Positions 25,615 through 34,009 of a stretch of 52,894 bases of DNA are shown here, one piece after another. The stretch is taken from NCBI GenBank assembly GCA_023415475.1, contig JAEZKL010000082.1, positions 1 to 52,894 on the forward strand, read 5' to 3'. Origin of the DNA: Bacillota bacterium. GTDB lineage: Bacteria > Bacillota > Clostridia > Lachnospirales > Lachnospiraceae. The notes under the pieces were generated by a model. That model saw nothing but the letters and a program-made list of their open reading frames with translations. It was not told where the DNA came from and did not search any database. Each line of letters starts with the position of its first letter. Position 1 is the stretch's first letter. A program made the translations under genes and the position numbers.

Positions 25615-28290
25615 TTATTTGCTGAATGCTTTCACTGCCTTCTTAATCGCAATCTTGCCTTTGCGCTTCAGAATCTGCTTAATTACAACGGGCTTCAGGT
25701 CTTCGAAGGCAACTCCGGCACCGTCGTATTGTCTGACGAGAGAAATTGCATCGAATTTACATCTGGTTGTGCAGGCTCCGCAGCCCACGCATAAGAACTC
25801 ATCCACAACCGTTGCCCCGCAGCTTAAGCAGCGTTCTGTCTCTTTCTTAACCTGCTCCGGAGTCAAGGTTTTACGTAGATCCTTGAAGGTTTCCTTAGAG
25901 ATGGCACCATCGATGTGCGGTGTACCTTGTCTGGGTTGACGATCGTAGCTGTCCAGCTCCAGATTCTCTTTATCCAGCGCTTTATACTCTCTCCGGTCAC
26001 GTCCGATTACCAGACTCTGTCCGGGTTGTACATAGCGGTGAATGGAGATTGCGCCCTGCTTGCCGGCAGCTATTGCATCGATGGCAAAGCGTGGACCGGT
26101 AAAGGCATCGCCACCTGCAAATACATCCGGTTCTGCAGTCTGGTAGGTGAAGGAATCAGCCTTCACAGTCCCATTCGGATTAAATTCTAACTTGCTGTCA
26201 TTGGCCAGATTGCTCCAGTCAATCGCCTGGCCGATGGAGAGGAGTACGTAATCCGCATCGACAATCATTGTATTAGTTTCATCATAGCTTGGGTTAAAGC
26301 GACCATTTGCATCAAATACTGAGACACATTTCTTGAATTCTACTCCGGTTACTTTGCCGTCGCTCGTTAAGATACGCTTCGGACCCCAGGAATTGTCGAT
26401 GGTGATACCCTCGGACAAGGTCTCTTCGATTTCCTCCGGAAGGGCAGGCATCTGCGCACTGGTTTCAAGACATAACATAGCGACCTTCTCCGCTCCGACT
26501 CTGGCAGCGGTTCTTGCAACATCGATCGCAACATTACCACCACCGATTACGATGGTCTTTCCATTGAGCGAAACATCATTACCTAAGTTTACATTTCTTA
26601 AGAAGTCGACACCGGTGATGACTCCATCAGCAGTCTCTCCTTCTACATTCAGTCTTCTTCCTGCTTGTGCGCCGATGGCGAGATAGAAGGCTTCGTAGCC
26701 CTGGGAACGTAATTCCATCAGGGTAATATCTTTTCCTACCTCCACGCCGATTTTAAATTCAACGCCCAGCTCTTTAAGGATATCGATTTCGGCATTCACA
26801 ACCTCCTTCTCCAATCGGAAGGATGGGATACCCAGGGTGAGCATTCCGCCCAGTGCCTTTTGCTTCTCGAATACGGTAACGTGATAACCGTCTATTGCCA
26901 GGAAATAAGCACAGGATAATCCGGCTGGACCGGCACCGATGACAGCAATTTTCTTACCATAAGAATGACGCTTCTTCGGGATATAACGGTTGCTATTATT
27001 CATATCCTGATCTGCGATGAACTTCTTGATCTCATCGATTGCGATAGGATCATCAATATCACCTCTGGTGCAGGCAGCTTCGCACTTTCTGGGGCAGATG
27101 CGTCCACATACGGCGGGAAAAGGATTCTCATGCTTAATTAGTTCAAGAGCCTCGGTGTATTTGCCTTGTGAAGCTAATTTGATATAACCTTGAATAGCGA
27201 TGTGAGCAGGACATTCTGTCTTACAAGGGCTGGTTCCCGTATCTACAACATCCTTACGATTGATTCGATAATCTGGATTCCAGCGTTCGGGACCCCATTC
27301 CGTATCTCTTGGTGTCTCAACCTTCTTCTCAGGAAGTGGCTTGGTGGTACATAGCTTCTGACCTAATTGAAGGGCATTTACCGGACAGTTCTCCACGCAT
27401 TCACCACAAGCCACACACTTATCCTTATCGACGTGGGAAACATAATTCGAACGTACCATATCCACATTCTTAAACATCTCAGCGGTTCTTAGGGATAAAC
27501 AGGAGCAGCCGCAACAATTGCAGATAGCATGAGTCTCGCCGGAACCGTCAAGGTTCGGAATCTGATGCATTAAGCCGTTATCTTCAGCGCGTTTAATGAT
27601 TTCAAAGGCTTCCTCACGGTTGATCTGGCGGCCTCTGCCGGTACGGATATAGTACTCGGCGGCATGACCCATCTGGATGCACATGTCTTCCTTCAAGTGA
27701 CCACAGCCCTCGCCCATCGCTTCTCGGGCAGTACGGCAGGAGCAATCAGCTACCGTGAATATATCGTTTTCATTTAGGTATTTGGATACCTCTTCATAGG
27801 AGGCTCTTCTGGTTTCCCCATCGATGGCTCTTTCAATCGGTATGACTCGCATCAAACCAACACCCACTGGAAAGGCACCGGTGGTTTTTGGGCCTCTGAC
27901 TCTGCCGTAAGCTTCAAAGGCTTCAGCAATCTGAGGGTATTTCTTGACATTTTCTTTGTTGTTGACCATCATCTCCATGATGCCAGGAACCCAGGTGTCA
28001 TACCAGTAGGTATCAACACCGTCTATGTTGTTCACAAAGCATACACCGGCAACCGCCAGGTCCCAAAGAAGCGCAGATACTTCTTCTACAGATTTACCGC
28101 AAATGGGAGCGAGCTGGTCTGCAGTTGTTTTTTTGCGAATTTCCATATGTAATACGATATCAGCCATCTCATCGGTTACGACCGGTTCCAGAATTAAGTA
28201 TTCCGGATCCTGATAGGTGATACCGCTTTTTGAACCCATTTTCTTTCTGCTGATATGATTTGCAAGCTCTAGGATTTTCTCTCTAGCCAT
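25615..28290 (-). CDS. FeS/FAD pyridine-nucleotide oxidoreductase (GltD/NfnB-like, multi-cluster)
   Basis: An 891-residue fusion. Residues 1-130 resemble a helical/winged domain; a Cys-rich centre (CSCR, then CNCCGCSC) and a 4Fe-4S pair (CVACGECVENCP) follow. A GltD-like linker with CKTEC and CGRICPRKCE precedes a FAD site (GAGPAGLSCAYFL) and an NAD(P)H site (VIGGGNVAID). The C-terminus has another ferredoxin motif (CVGCGACTTRC). It could split electrons between NAD(P)H and ferredoxin or a partner. ATG 28290 lies 2 nt after the hypB stop with AGGAGG inside hypB, so translation is coupled. Partner and acceptor are unknown. Confidence 0.82.
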   Translation of the reverse strand: MAREKILELANHISRKKMGSKSGITYQDPEYLILEPVVTDEMADIVLHMEIRKKTTADQLAPICGKSVEEVSALLWDLAVAGVCFVNNIDGVDTYWYDTWVPGIMEMMVNNKENVKKYPQIAEAFEAYGRVRGPKTTGAFPVGVGLMRVIPIERAIDGETRRASYEEVSKYLNENDIFTVADCSCRTAREAMGEGCGHLKEDMCIQMGHAAEYYIRTGRGRQINREEAFEIIKRAEDNGLMHQIPNLDGSGETHAICNCCGCSCLSLRTAEMFKNVDMVRSNYVSHVDKDKCVACGECVENCPVNALQLGQKLCTTKPLPEKKVETPRDTEWGPERWNPDYRINRKDVVDTGTSPCKTECPAHIAIQGYIKLASQGKYTEALELIKHENPFPAVCGRICPRKCEAACTRGDIDDPIAIDEIKKFIADQDMNNSNRYIPKKRHSYGKKIAVIGAGPAGLSCAYFLAIDGYHVTVFEKQKALGGMLTLGIPSFRLEKEVVNAEIDILKELGVEFKIGVEVGKDITLMELRSQGYEAFYLAIGAQAGRRLNVEGETADGVITGVDFLRNVNLGNDVSLNGKTIVIGGGNVAIDVARTAARVGAEKVAMLCLETSAQMPALPEEIEETLSEGITIDNSWGPKRILTSDGKVTGVEFKKCVSVFDANGRFNPSYDETNTMIVDADYVLLSIGQAIDWSNLANDSKLEFNPNGTVKADSFTYQTAEPDVFAGGDAFTGPRFAIDAIAAGKQGAISIHRYVQPGQSLVIGRDRREYKALDKENLELDSYDRQPRQGTPHIDGAISKETFKDLRKTLTPEQVKKETERCLSCGATVVDEFLCVGCGACTTRCKFDAISLVRQYDGAGVAFEDLKPVVIKQILKRKGKIAIKKAVKAFSK

Positions 28291-28292
28291 TA

Positions 28293-28970
28293 TTAATCCT
28301 CCTTTTCCTTCCATTCTCTAACGGTGGTACGGAGCCAATCAGCCCATTCTTCCATACCTTCACCGGTTCGTGCAGAGATTGCTATAATTTTAACATTCGG
28401 ATTTAAATTTTTTGCTCTCTCCCTACAAGCCTCCAGGTCGAAATCGAAGTACTCCAGAACATCCATCTTATTAATTAATAGGACGTCAACGATGGAGAAC
28501 ATCAGCGGATATTTCAGCGGTTTGTCATCGCCTTCCGGAACGCTTAAAATCATGGCATTCTTTATCGCACCGGTATCAAATTCTGCAGGACATACAAGAT
28601 TCCCTACATTCTCGAGAATTGCCAGGTCGATATCCTGTGTTCCGAGGCCCTCTAGGCCTTGTTTGGTCATATCGGCATCCAGATGACACATACCCCCTGT
28701 ATGAAGCTGGATTACTTTTGCCCCGGTTTGTGATATGGTTCGTGCATCAACATCAGAGTCGATATCTGCTTCCATAACCCCGATTCGAAATTCGTCCTTT
28801 AAAGCTTGGATAGTGCGTGTAAGAGTAGTGGTTTTACCTGATCCCGGTGAGGACATCAGATTAAGAAGAAAGGTCTTCTCCTTTTTTAATTGTGCCCGGA
28901 CCTCATCGGCCCTGCGGTTATTGTCATCAAACACGTTCTGCTTAATCTCAAGAATTTTAAAATCCTTCAT
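28293..28970 (-). CDS. hypB: Hydrogenase nickel-incorporation GTPase
   Basis: A 225-residue SIMIBI GTPase. P-loop SSPGSGKTT at residues 40-48, then GVMEADIDSDVDA, HTGGMCHLDA and NVGNLVCPAEFD, all typical of HypB. The N-terminal CXXCGC nickel motif of E. coli HypB is missing, as in many clostridia. It works with HypA to load nickel. It lies second in the minus-strand operon, between the DUF5692 and oxidoreductase genes. Confidence 0.92.
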   Translation of the reverse strand: MKDFKILEIKQNVFDDNNRRADEVRAQLKKEKTFLLNLMSSPGSGKTTTLTRTIQALKDEFRIGVMEADIDSDVDARTISQTGAKVIQLHTGGMCHLDADMTKQGLEGLGTQDIDLAILENVGNLVCPAEFDTGAIKNAMILSVPEGDDKPLKYPLMFSIVDVLLINKMDVLEYFDFDLEACRERAKNLNPNVKIIAISARTGEGMEEWADWLRTTVREWKEKED

Positions 28971-29052
28971 CCATTATTCCTTTCTATCAGAAGCAGATCT
29001 ATTAATAATCTGCATTATAAGCGTTTATGTATTAGTTAAGGTTGTCGGAGGC

Positions 29053-30033
29053 TTATTCTGCTAATGCCTTAATCTCCTGATATTCCTTCAGATCCGTATA
29101 TAACTCGGAGGTGTAGGGGTTTCTCTTGGTCTTTACAGCCTTATAGATCATATAGATTACAACTGCTATATTGGCAACCAATGCTGCACAGCTCCAGAAA
29201 AAGAGAGGTCCTTCTTTATAAGTGGAAGCTACTGCGAAAGCACCCTCATCAATGAAAGCCGGGAAGGTCTGAGCAAACATACACCATAATGCCAGAGTCT
29301 GGGCGCGATGCTGTAACCAGGCACCTTTTCCGAGTGTAAAAGCGCAAAGTGTAGGGGCTAATAATAAAGCAAAACCACAATACCAGGAATGTCCGGGCAG
29401 GCAGTTATAGGTATAAGCGAAATTCCATAGATCATAAGCGATAATCCAGAACCAGAGCATATCCGGCCAAAGCATATCCTTGCTACCATCCTTCTTTGTT
29501 ACCTTACGAACCGTGATTCCGAACCAACCGGTAATGGTAATAATATTCAGGATACCAGCGATGGCATTCATGTAATTCCAGGGGCCGCCCAAAACGTACA
29601 TAGCGTCATCGACAAGAATACCGCCCCCGGCATAATTCATGCCAACCTCGATATCTCTGGCAACCGCTTCCAGAATATTGATTGCAAGAATGAGAGGAGG
29701 GAAGCAAAGAGCCCATTTGTAGTCGGATAATCTCCAGGTCTTGCCTGTCTTCTTGCTGGTACCATGTACATGACGGATGCACCAGAAACCGATACAACCG
29801 GCAGTCGAGGAGTACACCTTGGCTAAATGGAACCAATCCGTATAGGTGGTATCCTTAAGTACAGTAAACCATAGAACAGAAAGTACCGTAGGAAGAACAA
29901 TAAAGCATAAAAAGCCAATAACAGTGAATCTTCTAGATAGTTCATTTGCTGTAAATAAGATTGCAAATACGCCGATCCATACAAGCCAAACCATGACAGC
30001 GCTTGCACCGGCTTCATAATTAAATGAAAACAT
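29053..30033 (-). CDS. DUF5692-type multi-pass membrane protein
   Basis: A 326-residue protein with about eight to nine hydrophobic segments and a charged C-terminal tail. Residue clusters rich in W, Y and H (for example YDLWNFAYTYNCLPGHSWYCG) line some of them. I recognise the DUF5692 family but no function is established. It is first in an operon with hypB, the FeS/FAD oxidoreductase and hypA, so a membrane partner for electron or substrate transfer is possible. AAGGAGAG precedes ATG 30033. Confidence 0.75.
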   Translation of the reverse strand: MFSFNYEAGASAVMVWLVWIGVFAILFTANELSRRFTVIGFLCFIVLPTVLSVLWFTVLKDTTYTDWFHLAKVYSSTAGCIGFWCIRHVHGTSKKTGKTWRLSDYKWALCFPPLILAINILEAVARDIEVGMNYAGGGILVDDAMYVLGGPWNYMNAIAGILNIITITGWFGITVRKVTKKDGSKDMLWPDMLWFWIIAYDLWNFAYTYNCLPGHSWYCGFALLLAPTLCAFTLGKGAWLQHRAQTLALWCMFAQTFPAFIDEGAFAVASTYKEGPLFFWSCAALVANIAVVIYMIYKAVKTKRNPYTSELYTDLKEYQEIKALAE

Positions 30034-30072
30034 ATTTTCTCTCCTTTTCCCTGTTATAATATAGAGTCGAAA

Positions 30073-30085
30073 CTGGTTAGACCAG
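30073..30085. promoter_or_regulatory. GntR/FadR-type operator 1
   Basis: CTGGT-TAG-ACCAG is a perfect palindrome that matches the FadR-subfamily consensus TGGTNNNACCA. It sits just downstream of the promoter that drives the DUF5692-hypB operon, suiting a roadblock repressor site. Confidence 0.8.
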
Positions 30086-30101
30086 AAGCACTCATACTAT
30101 T

Positions 30102-30129
30102 ATTATCTACCTATCCGGGATAATGTCAA
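30102..30129 (-). promoter_or_regulatory. Promoter of the DUF5692-hypB-oxidoreductase-hypA operon
   Basis: On the minus strand TTGACA and GATAAT are separated by 16 nt. Operator 1 lies 17 nt past the -10, so the start of the transcript falls next to it. Confidence 0.75.
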
Positions 30130-30170
30130 CAACCCCATGATTATTCGGCATTTTAGATATAAAAACTCAC

Positions 30171-30199
30171 TTGCAATTCAGCATTAAATACAATATAAT
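30171..30199 (+). promoter_or_regulatory. Promoter of the GntR-family gene
   Basis: TTGCAA and TATAAT are separated by exactly 17 nt. Operator 2 begins 14 nt after the -10. Confidence 0.8.
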
Positions 30200-30212
30200 T
30201 GGGTCGTGGTAT

Positions 30213-30225
30213 CTGGTCGAACCAG
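30213..30225. promoter_or_regulatory. GntR/FadR-type operator 2
   Basis: CTGGT-CGA-ACCAG shares both 5-nt arms with operator 1 and lies between the promoter and the ribosome site of the regulator gene. It indicates autorepression. Confidence 0.8.
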
Positions 30226-30242
30226 TGACAGGAGGTAAGCAT

Positions 30243-30947
30243 ATGGAGTTTTCAAAAATATCGGCACCATCCTTGAAGGAATTATTCATTCGAGAGCTGG
30301 AAGGTATGATATTTTCAGGCAAACTTAAGGTGGGGGAGAAGCTTCCACCGGAACGTGAGCTGGCAAAATCAATGCAGGTTAGCAGAGGTGTTGTCAATAG
30401 CGGAATCATAGAATTGGCAAGAAAAGGTTTCTTAACAATTAAGCCCCGTATCGGCACCTTTATTGCAGATTATCGCAGAACGGGAACACTTGAAACCTTG
30501 ATTTCCGTATTGAATTACAATGGGGGTGTATTACGGGCTGAGGAGATCCGCTCTATTCTTGAGATCAGACAGGCATTAAGTATTCTGGCTTTCCGCCAGG
30601 CGATACCAAAGATGAAGCAGGAGGACATCGATTCCCTTCGTGTGAATGTAGATGGAATCGCTAAGGCTGCAACACATAGGGAGGCAAGTGAAAAGGCTTT
30701 CGATTTCCATCATGAGCTGGCGGTGCTATCAGGTAATATGCTGATGCCGCTCATCTATTATTCTTTCCGGGAAGCAGTACTCATGCTATGGGAGAGGTTC
30801 TGTATTCTTCATGGAAGAGAGAAGCTATATGTGAACACGGACACCCTCTGGCAATTGGTGGCCAACTGTGATGTGGAAGGTGCCATTAGCTGGTCAGAGA
30901 GGCAGGTTAATGAAGCAATTACCGGTAAGGATCAAATCTATTACTAA
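30243..30947 (+). CDS. GntR-family regulator, FadR subfamily
   Basis: A 234-residue regulator. The winged helix (residues 10-75) has GEKLPPERELAKSMQVSRG and a GTFIADY wing; the C-terminal helical domain has FHHELAVLSGN, as in FCD ligand-binding domains that bind small acids. It is divergent from the DUF5692-hypB operon, with matching operators at both promoters, so it very probably represses that operon and itself. The ligand is unknown. AGGAGG precedes ATG 30243. Confidence 0.88.
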   Translation: MEFSKISAPSLKELFIRELEGMIFSGKLKVGEKLPPERELAKSMQVSRGVVNSGIIELARKGFLTIKPRIGTFIADYRRTGTLETLISVLNYNGGVLRAEEIRSILEIRQALSILAFRQAIPKMKQEDIDSLRVNVDGIAKAATHREASEKAFDFHHELAVLSGNMLMPLIYYSFREAVLMLWERFCILHGREKLYVNTDTLWQLVANCDVEGAISWSERQVNEAITGKDQIYY

Positions 30948-31276
30948 TAGCTTGTTAGCTTTTGAGATATCTATCTTTGTACAATGAGGTTATTTTAATT
31001 TCTATTAAGTAATTTGTAAATTAGCATTAATGATATGATTGATATAGTACATGAACATGCGATACATCATGTTAGGGGAAATATTACATAGCAACACGAT
31101 ATGAGATATGAATATCACGAATTAGATATTATGATACATAAGTACTATTATTCGTATCTTTTATGATAATAGCAATTGAACTAGGAAAAATGATATGGTA
31201 ATCTATAGATGAGAAACATTGGTGTTTTTGTCGATTAATAACTCAAACTAAATTGATAATAGGGAATGTGGGAAAT
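30948..31276. other. AT-rich intergenic region upstream of the XRE-TPR regulators
   Basis: About 330 nt with no convincing gene. The notable element is an inverted repeat, AACATG-8 nt-CATGTT (31054-31073), which could be a regulatory site. A TTGAAC is present but no good paired -10. No hairpin terminator for the GntR gene is evident. Confidence 0.5.
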
Positions 31277-32230
31277 ATGGGCAATATCAATGAATTAGTA
31301 AATAATAAAATCGGAGCTGCCATTCAATATTTTCGCGAATCCTATGGGATTTCGCAAAGTAAATTGTGCAAAGGCTTGTGTTCTGTAGCTACCTTATCAC
31401 GTATTGAAGCAGGGGAGAGAGACGTTGATTCTTTATTATTAGAGACGCTGCTGGAACGTCTTGGAAGAATGCCAAACCAGTTTGAGTTGATTCTGACTGA
31501 TTTCGATTATTTGATTTATCAAAATAGAATGACCATTAAGGATTTGATCCAGGAAAAGAACTGGGATAAGGCATATGAGCTTCTTCAAGAATATGAGCAT
31601 ATCACTGCTTCCAAGGGAAGCACTCATATGCAATTTGTGGTTTATTGCAGAGCGTTACTGAATGAATCACAGGGAGGTGCGGTTGAAGACACAATTAACC
31701 TGCTAATGGAAGCGATAACCTATACGGTACCGGACTTTACAACATATAAGATTATGGACTATTACCTGAGTAGCAGCGAGCTTGGTATTATCATCGATAT
31801 TATACAGCGTATGATATTAGCTGGGATTATAGACAATGCTAAGGATATTCTGGAACAGGTACTTAAGTATCTGGAGCTTCAGGCATTGTCCGAAGATACC
31901 AATCATACCTATACTAAGGTGGCAGTAATTGCTTGCAAGCTTTATTTATCGGAAGACAATATAATGAAGGCACAGGAGATGTGTGATAAAGGTTTAGAGA
32001 AAAGCAAGGGAAGCCGAAGGATGGATTATCTCGGTGATTTATATAGTATTAAAGCAAAAACCACGGAGCTATTACTGAAACAGGAAGGAAAATGGGATGT
32101 TTCGGATAATGAATGTTTGAAATATTACCTCCAAGCATATCATATATATCATTTTTTTGAAGATAATACGGAAGCTGAGTTAATTAAAAAACATCTTGAG
32201 GAGGAATTCCAATGGGCAGATATCGGCTAG
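31277..32230 (+). CDS. XRE-HTH plus TPR-like regulator 1 (RRNPP/PlcR type)
   Basis: A 317-residue protein. The N-terminal XRE helix-turn-helix (residues 6-60) reads YGISQSKLCKGLCSVATLSRIEAGER; the remaining ~250 residues are helical with TPR-like periodicity. This is the architecture of PlcR, Rgg, PrgX and other RRNPP sensors, which bind imported signal peptides. ATG 31277 is chosen over an upstream TTG. It overlaps the next regulator by 19 nt, and both converge on the repeat-propeptide gene. Peptide-responsive activation is inferred from architecture and context. Confidence 0.78.
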   Translation: MGNINELVNNKIGAAIQYFRESYGISQSKLCKGLCSVATLSRIEAGERDVDSLLLETLLERLGRMPNQFELILTDFDYLIYQNRMTIKDLIQEKNWDKAYELLQEYEHITASKGSTHMQFVVYCRALLNESQGGAVEDTINLLMEAITYTVPDFTTYKIMDYYLSSSELGIIIDIIQRMILAGIIDNAKDILEQVLKYLELQALSEDTNHTYTKVAVIACKLYLSEDNIMKAQEMCDKGLEKSKGSRRMDYLGDLYSIKAKTTELLLKQEGKWDVSDNECLKYYLQAYHIYHFFEDNTEAELIKKHLEEEFQWADIG

Positions 32231-33150
32231 GGGATATTGTACGCATGACAAGGAAGTCCCTGTCTATCACACAGGAGCAATTATGTGATGAAATCTGCTC
32301 TGTTGAGACTCTGTCAAGAATAGAAAATGGCAACCAGAATCCAAGCAGAGATGTCTATGAGCTCCTAATGGAACGTATGGGTCGTATCAGGGATAGAGCA
32401 TACTCGCTGCTCTCTGTATCAGATTTGAAGGTTCTGGAGCAGATGAAGTTATTTGAGGATTATGCTAGGCAGTATGAATTTAATAAAGCTGATGAAATAT
32501 TGGATGATATAAAAAAGAATATTGGAAATTCTATTTTAGATAAGCAATTTGTTATTAGGGGAGAGACTATAGTAAATTTCTATTTAAATAAAATTAGTGT
32601 TGATGAATGTCTTGATAATTATAAAAAAGCATTACTCTTAACGATTCCAAAGTATGATTCAATATCCTTGGCGAATTGGCCATTAAGCTATAACGAAGCA
32701 TTATTACTGATCAATATATCAATAGCATATGCTGAAAAAGCGGATCACTTTAAAGCGATCGAGGTAGCCAAGGAAGTATATTATGCTTTAAGACAGAGTT
32801 ATGTTGAAGAGCAGCAGAGAGTTCTGTTACAAATAATCTTGATTAGCAATCTATCAAAATTGTACGGGCTGATAGGCAATCATGAAGAAGCGATAAATAT
32901 AGCTAATGAAGGTATTCAAATATGTAAAAAAAATAAAATAGGTAATGCACTCCCTAATCTTTTATATGGTATTACATGGAACAAAGAAAGGTTAATTGAA
33001 AAGGGAGCGCTACCTACTGACTATAAGAAAGAATGCTTAAAATATCTCAAGGAAGCATACTATATAGCCTCAGCAATGAGCTTATCTTTTGTTATGCAAT
33101 TCATAAAGGACCATGTAGTTAAATATTATGATAATACAATCATTCTATAA
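32212..33150 (+). CDS. XRE-HTH plus TPR-like regulator 2 (RRNPP/PlcR type)
   Basis: A 312-residue paralogue of regulator 1, with ITQEQLCDEICSVETLSRIENG in the same position and the same helical C-terminal organisation. GAGGAGG lies inside the upstream gene, so translation is coupled. The stop codon is 2 nt from the stop of the opposing repeat-propeptide gene. Having two regulators next to a precursor with two core variants suggests each may read a different variant; this is speculation. Confidence 0.78.
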   Translation: MGRYRLGDIVRMTRKSLSITQEQLCDEICSVETLSRIENGNQNPSRDVYELLMERMGRIRDRAYSLLSVSDLKVLEQMKLFEDYARQYEFNKADEILDDIKKNIGNSILDKQFVIRGETIVNFYLNKISVDECLDNYKKALLLTIPKYDSISLANWPLSYNEALLLINISIAYAEKADHFKAIEVAKEVYYALRQSYVEEQQRVLLQIILISNLSKLYGLIGNHEEAINIANEGIQICKKNKIGNALPNLLYGITWNKERLIEKGALPTDYKKECLKYLKEAYYIASAMSLSFVMQFIKDHVVKYYDNTIIL

Positions 33151-33152
33151 TC

Positions 33153-33725
33153 TTATGCAGTAACGATAAATGGCATATCGCTTGCAAGATTCAATTCATC
33201 CTCGATGGAACAGGTAACGATAAATGGCATATCGCTTGCAAGATTCAGTTCATCCTCGATAGAACAGGTAACGATAAATGGCATATCGCTTGCAAGAGTC
33301 AGTTCATCTTCGATGGAACAGGTAACGATAAATGGCATATCGCTTGCAAGAGTCAGTGCATCTTCGATGGAACAAGTAACGATAAATGGCATATCGCTAG
33401 CAAGAGTCAGTGCATCTTCGATGGAGCAGGTAACGATAAAAGGCATATCGCTAGCAAGATTCAGTTCATCGTCGATGGAACAAGTAACGATATGGGGCAT
33501 ATCACTAGCAAGATTCAGTTCATCCTCGATGGAACAGGTGACGATATGAGGCATATCGCTTGCATAAGCATCACCGTCTTCGGTAGCAGCGGAGATGATA
33601 GTAGGAGCATCGCTTGCTAAGGCTTGTCCTCCGTCTTCTTTTGTTTGGGTATTAGCAAATATAATCATTAAGCTCACAATTATCAGTAATACAGAGAGAG
33701 AAAATAATCTTTTTTTGTTTTTCAT
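33153..33725 (-). CDS. Secreted multi-repeat propeptide with PapR-like cores
   Basis: A 190-residue protein. Residues 1-25 are a Sec-type signal region (MKNKKR, then a long hydrophobic stretch). From residue 36 there are nine 18-residue units. The consensus LASDMPFIVTCSIEDELN contains a core SDMPFIVT in six units, SDMPHIVT in two, and SDAPTIIS in the first. PapR, the PlcR pheromone, carries cores such as SDMPFEF and SDLPFEH, so the SDMPF match beside PlcR-like regulators suggests a multi-copy pheromone precursor. No processing enzyme or peptide importer is adjacent. A structural repeat protein or multi-core RiPP is the alternative. AGGAGG precedes the start. Confidence 0.75.
   Translation of the reverse strand: MKNKKRLFSLSVLLIIVSLMIIFANTQTKEDGGQALASDAPTIISAATEDGDAYASDMPHIVTCSIEDELNLASDMPHIVTCSIDDELNLASDMPFIVTCSIEDALTLASDMPFIVTCSIEDALTLASDMPFIVTCSIEDELTLASDMPFIVTCSIEDELNLASDMPFIVTCSIEDELNLASDMPFIVTA
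33156..33620. repeat. Nine-copy 54-bp coding tandem repeat
   Basis: Tandem 54-bp units, each encoding 18 residues of the propeptide. The inner six units are nearly identical at DNA level; the first two differ mainly at Phe to His, and the unit nearest the signal peptide is clearly diverged. The in-frame length allows copy number change without a frameshift. Confidence 0.95.
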
Positions 33726-33768
33726 TTTTAAATCCTCCTGATTTTTTTAGTTTTATTGTAGGGGCAAA

Positions 33769-33812
33769 ATTATCATTTTTGAATTAAAAACACGTTTTAC
33801 GTGTTTTTAATT
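33769..33812 (-). promoter_or_regulatory. Palindrome and -10 upstream of the propeptide gene
   Basis: A perfect 14-bp inverted repeat with a 3-nt loop (33782-33812, core ACACGT-TTT-ACGTGT) sits where a -35 box would be; GATAAT lies at 33769-33774 (minus strand) and there is no TTGACA. A palindrome at -35 with a good -10 is typical of activator-dependent promoters, as at PlcR boxes, though this is not the PlcR consensus. A hairpin role is also possible. Confidence 0.6.
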
Positions 33813-33846
33813 TTTAAATTAATTAAATTATAACTCGTAAAATGGT

Positions 33847-33906
33847 AAAAACCATGTCGTATTTGGAAAATTTGAATCAAATTTTCCAAATACGACATGG
33901 TTTTTT
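33847..33906. terminator. 29-bp perfect palindrome, likely bidirectional terminator
   Basis: Arms 33847-33875 and 33877-33905 are perfect reverse complements around a single base. The + side ends in T6 and the - side in a T-run. It lies upstream of the propeptide gene and could stop + strand transcripts that run through from the regulators, antisense to the propeptide. Confidence 0.75.
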
Positions 33907-34009
33907 AGACCCATATAACTTATTATATATTTGACCAACTATTAATGCCATAATAATCGTCAGCTTTGCAGGTGCATCTAAAGTTGAATGAGGAACAAGA
34001 GAGAAAAGT

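Noticed and set aside
33205..33549. A 114-residue + strand frame of repeated residues opposite the propeptide gene.
   Set aside because: It is the antisense shadow of the 54-bp repeat; it has no ribosome site and no signal peptide.
33156..33620. The 54-bp repeats considered as a CRISPR array.
   Set aside because: There are no unique spacers; the units are contiguous, in frame and coding, and no cas gene is present.
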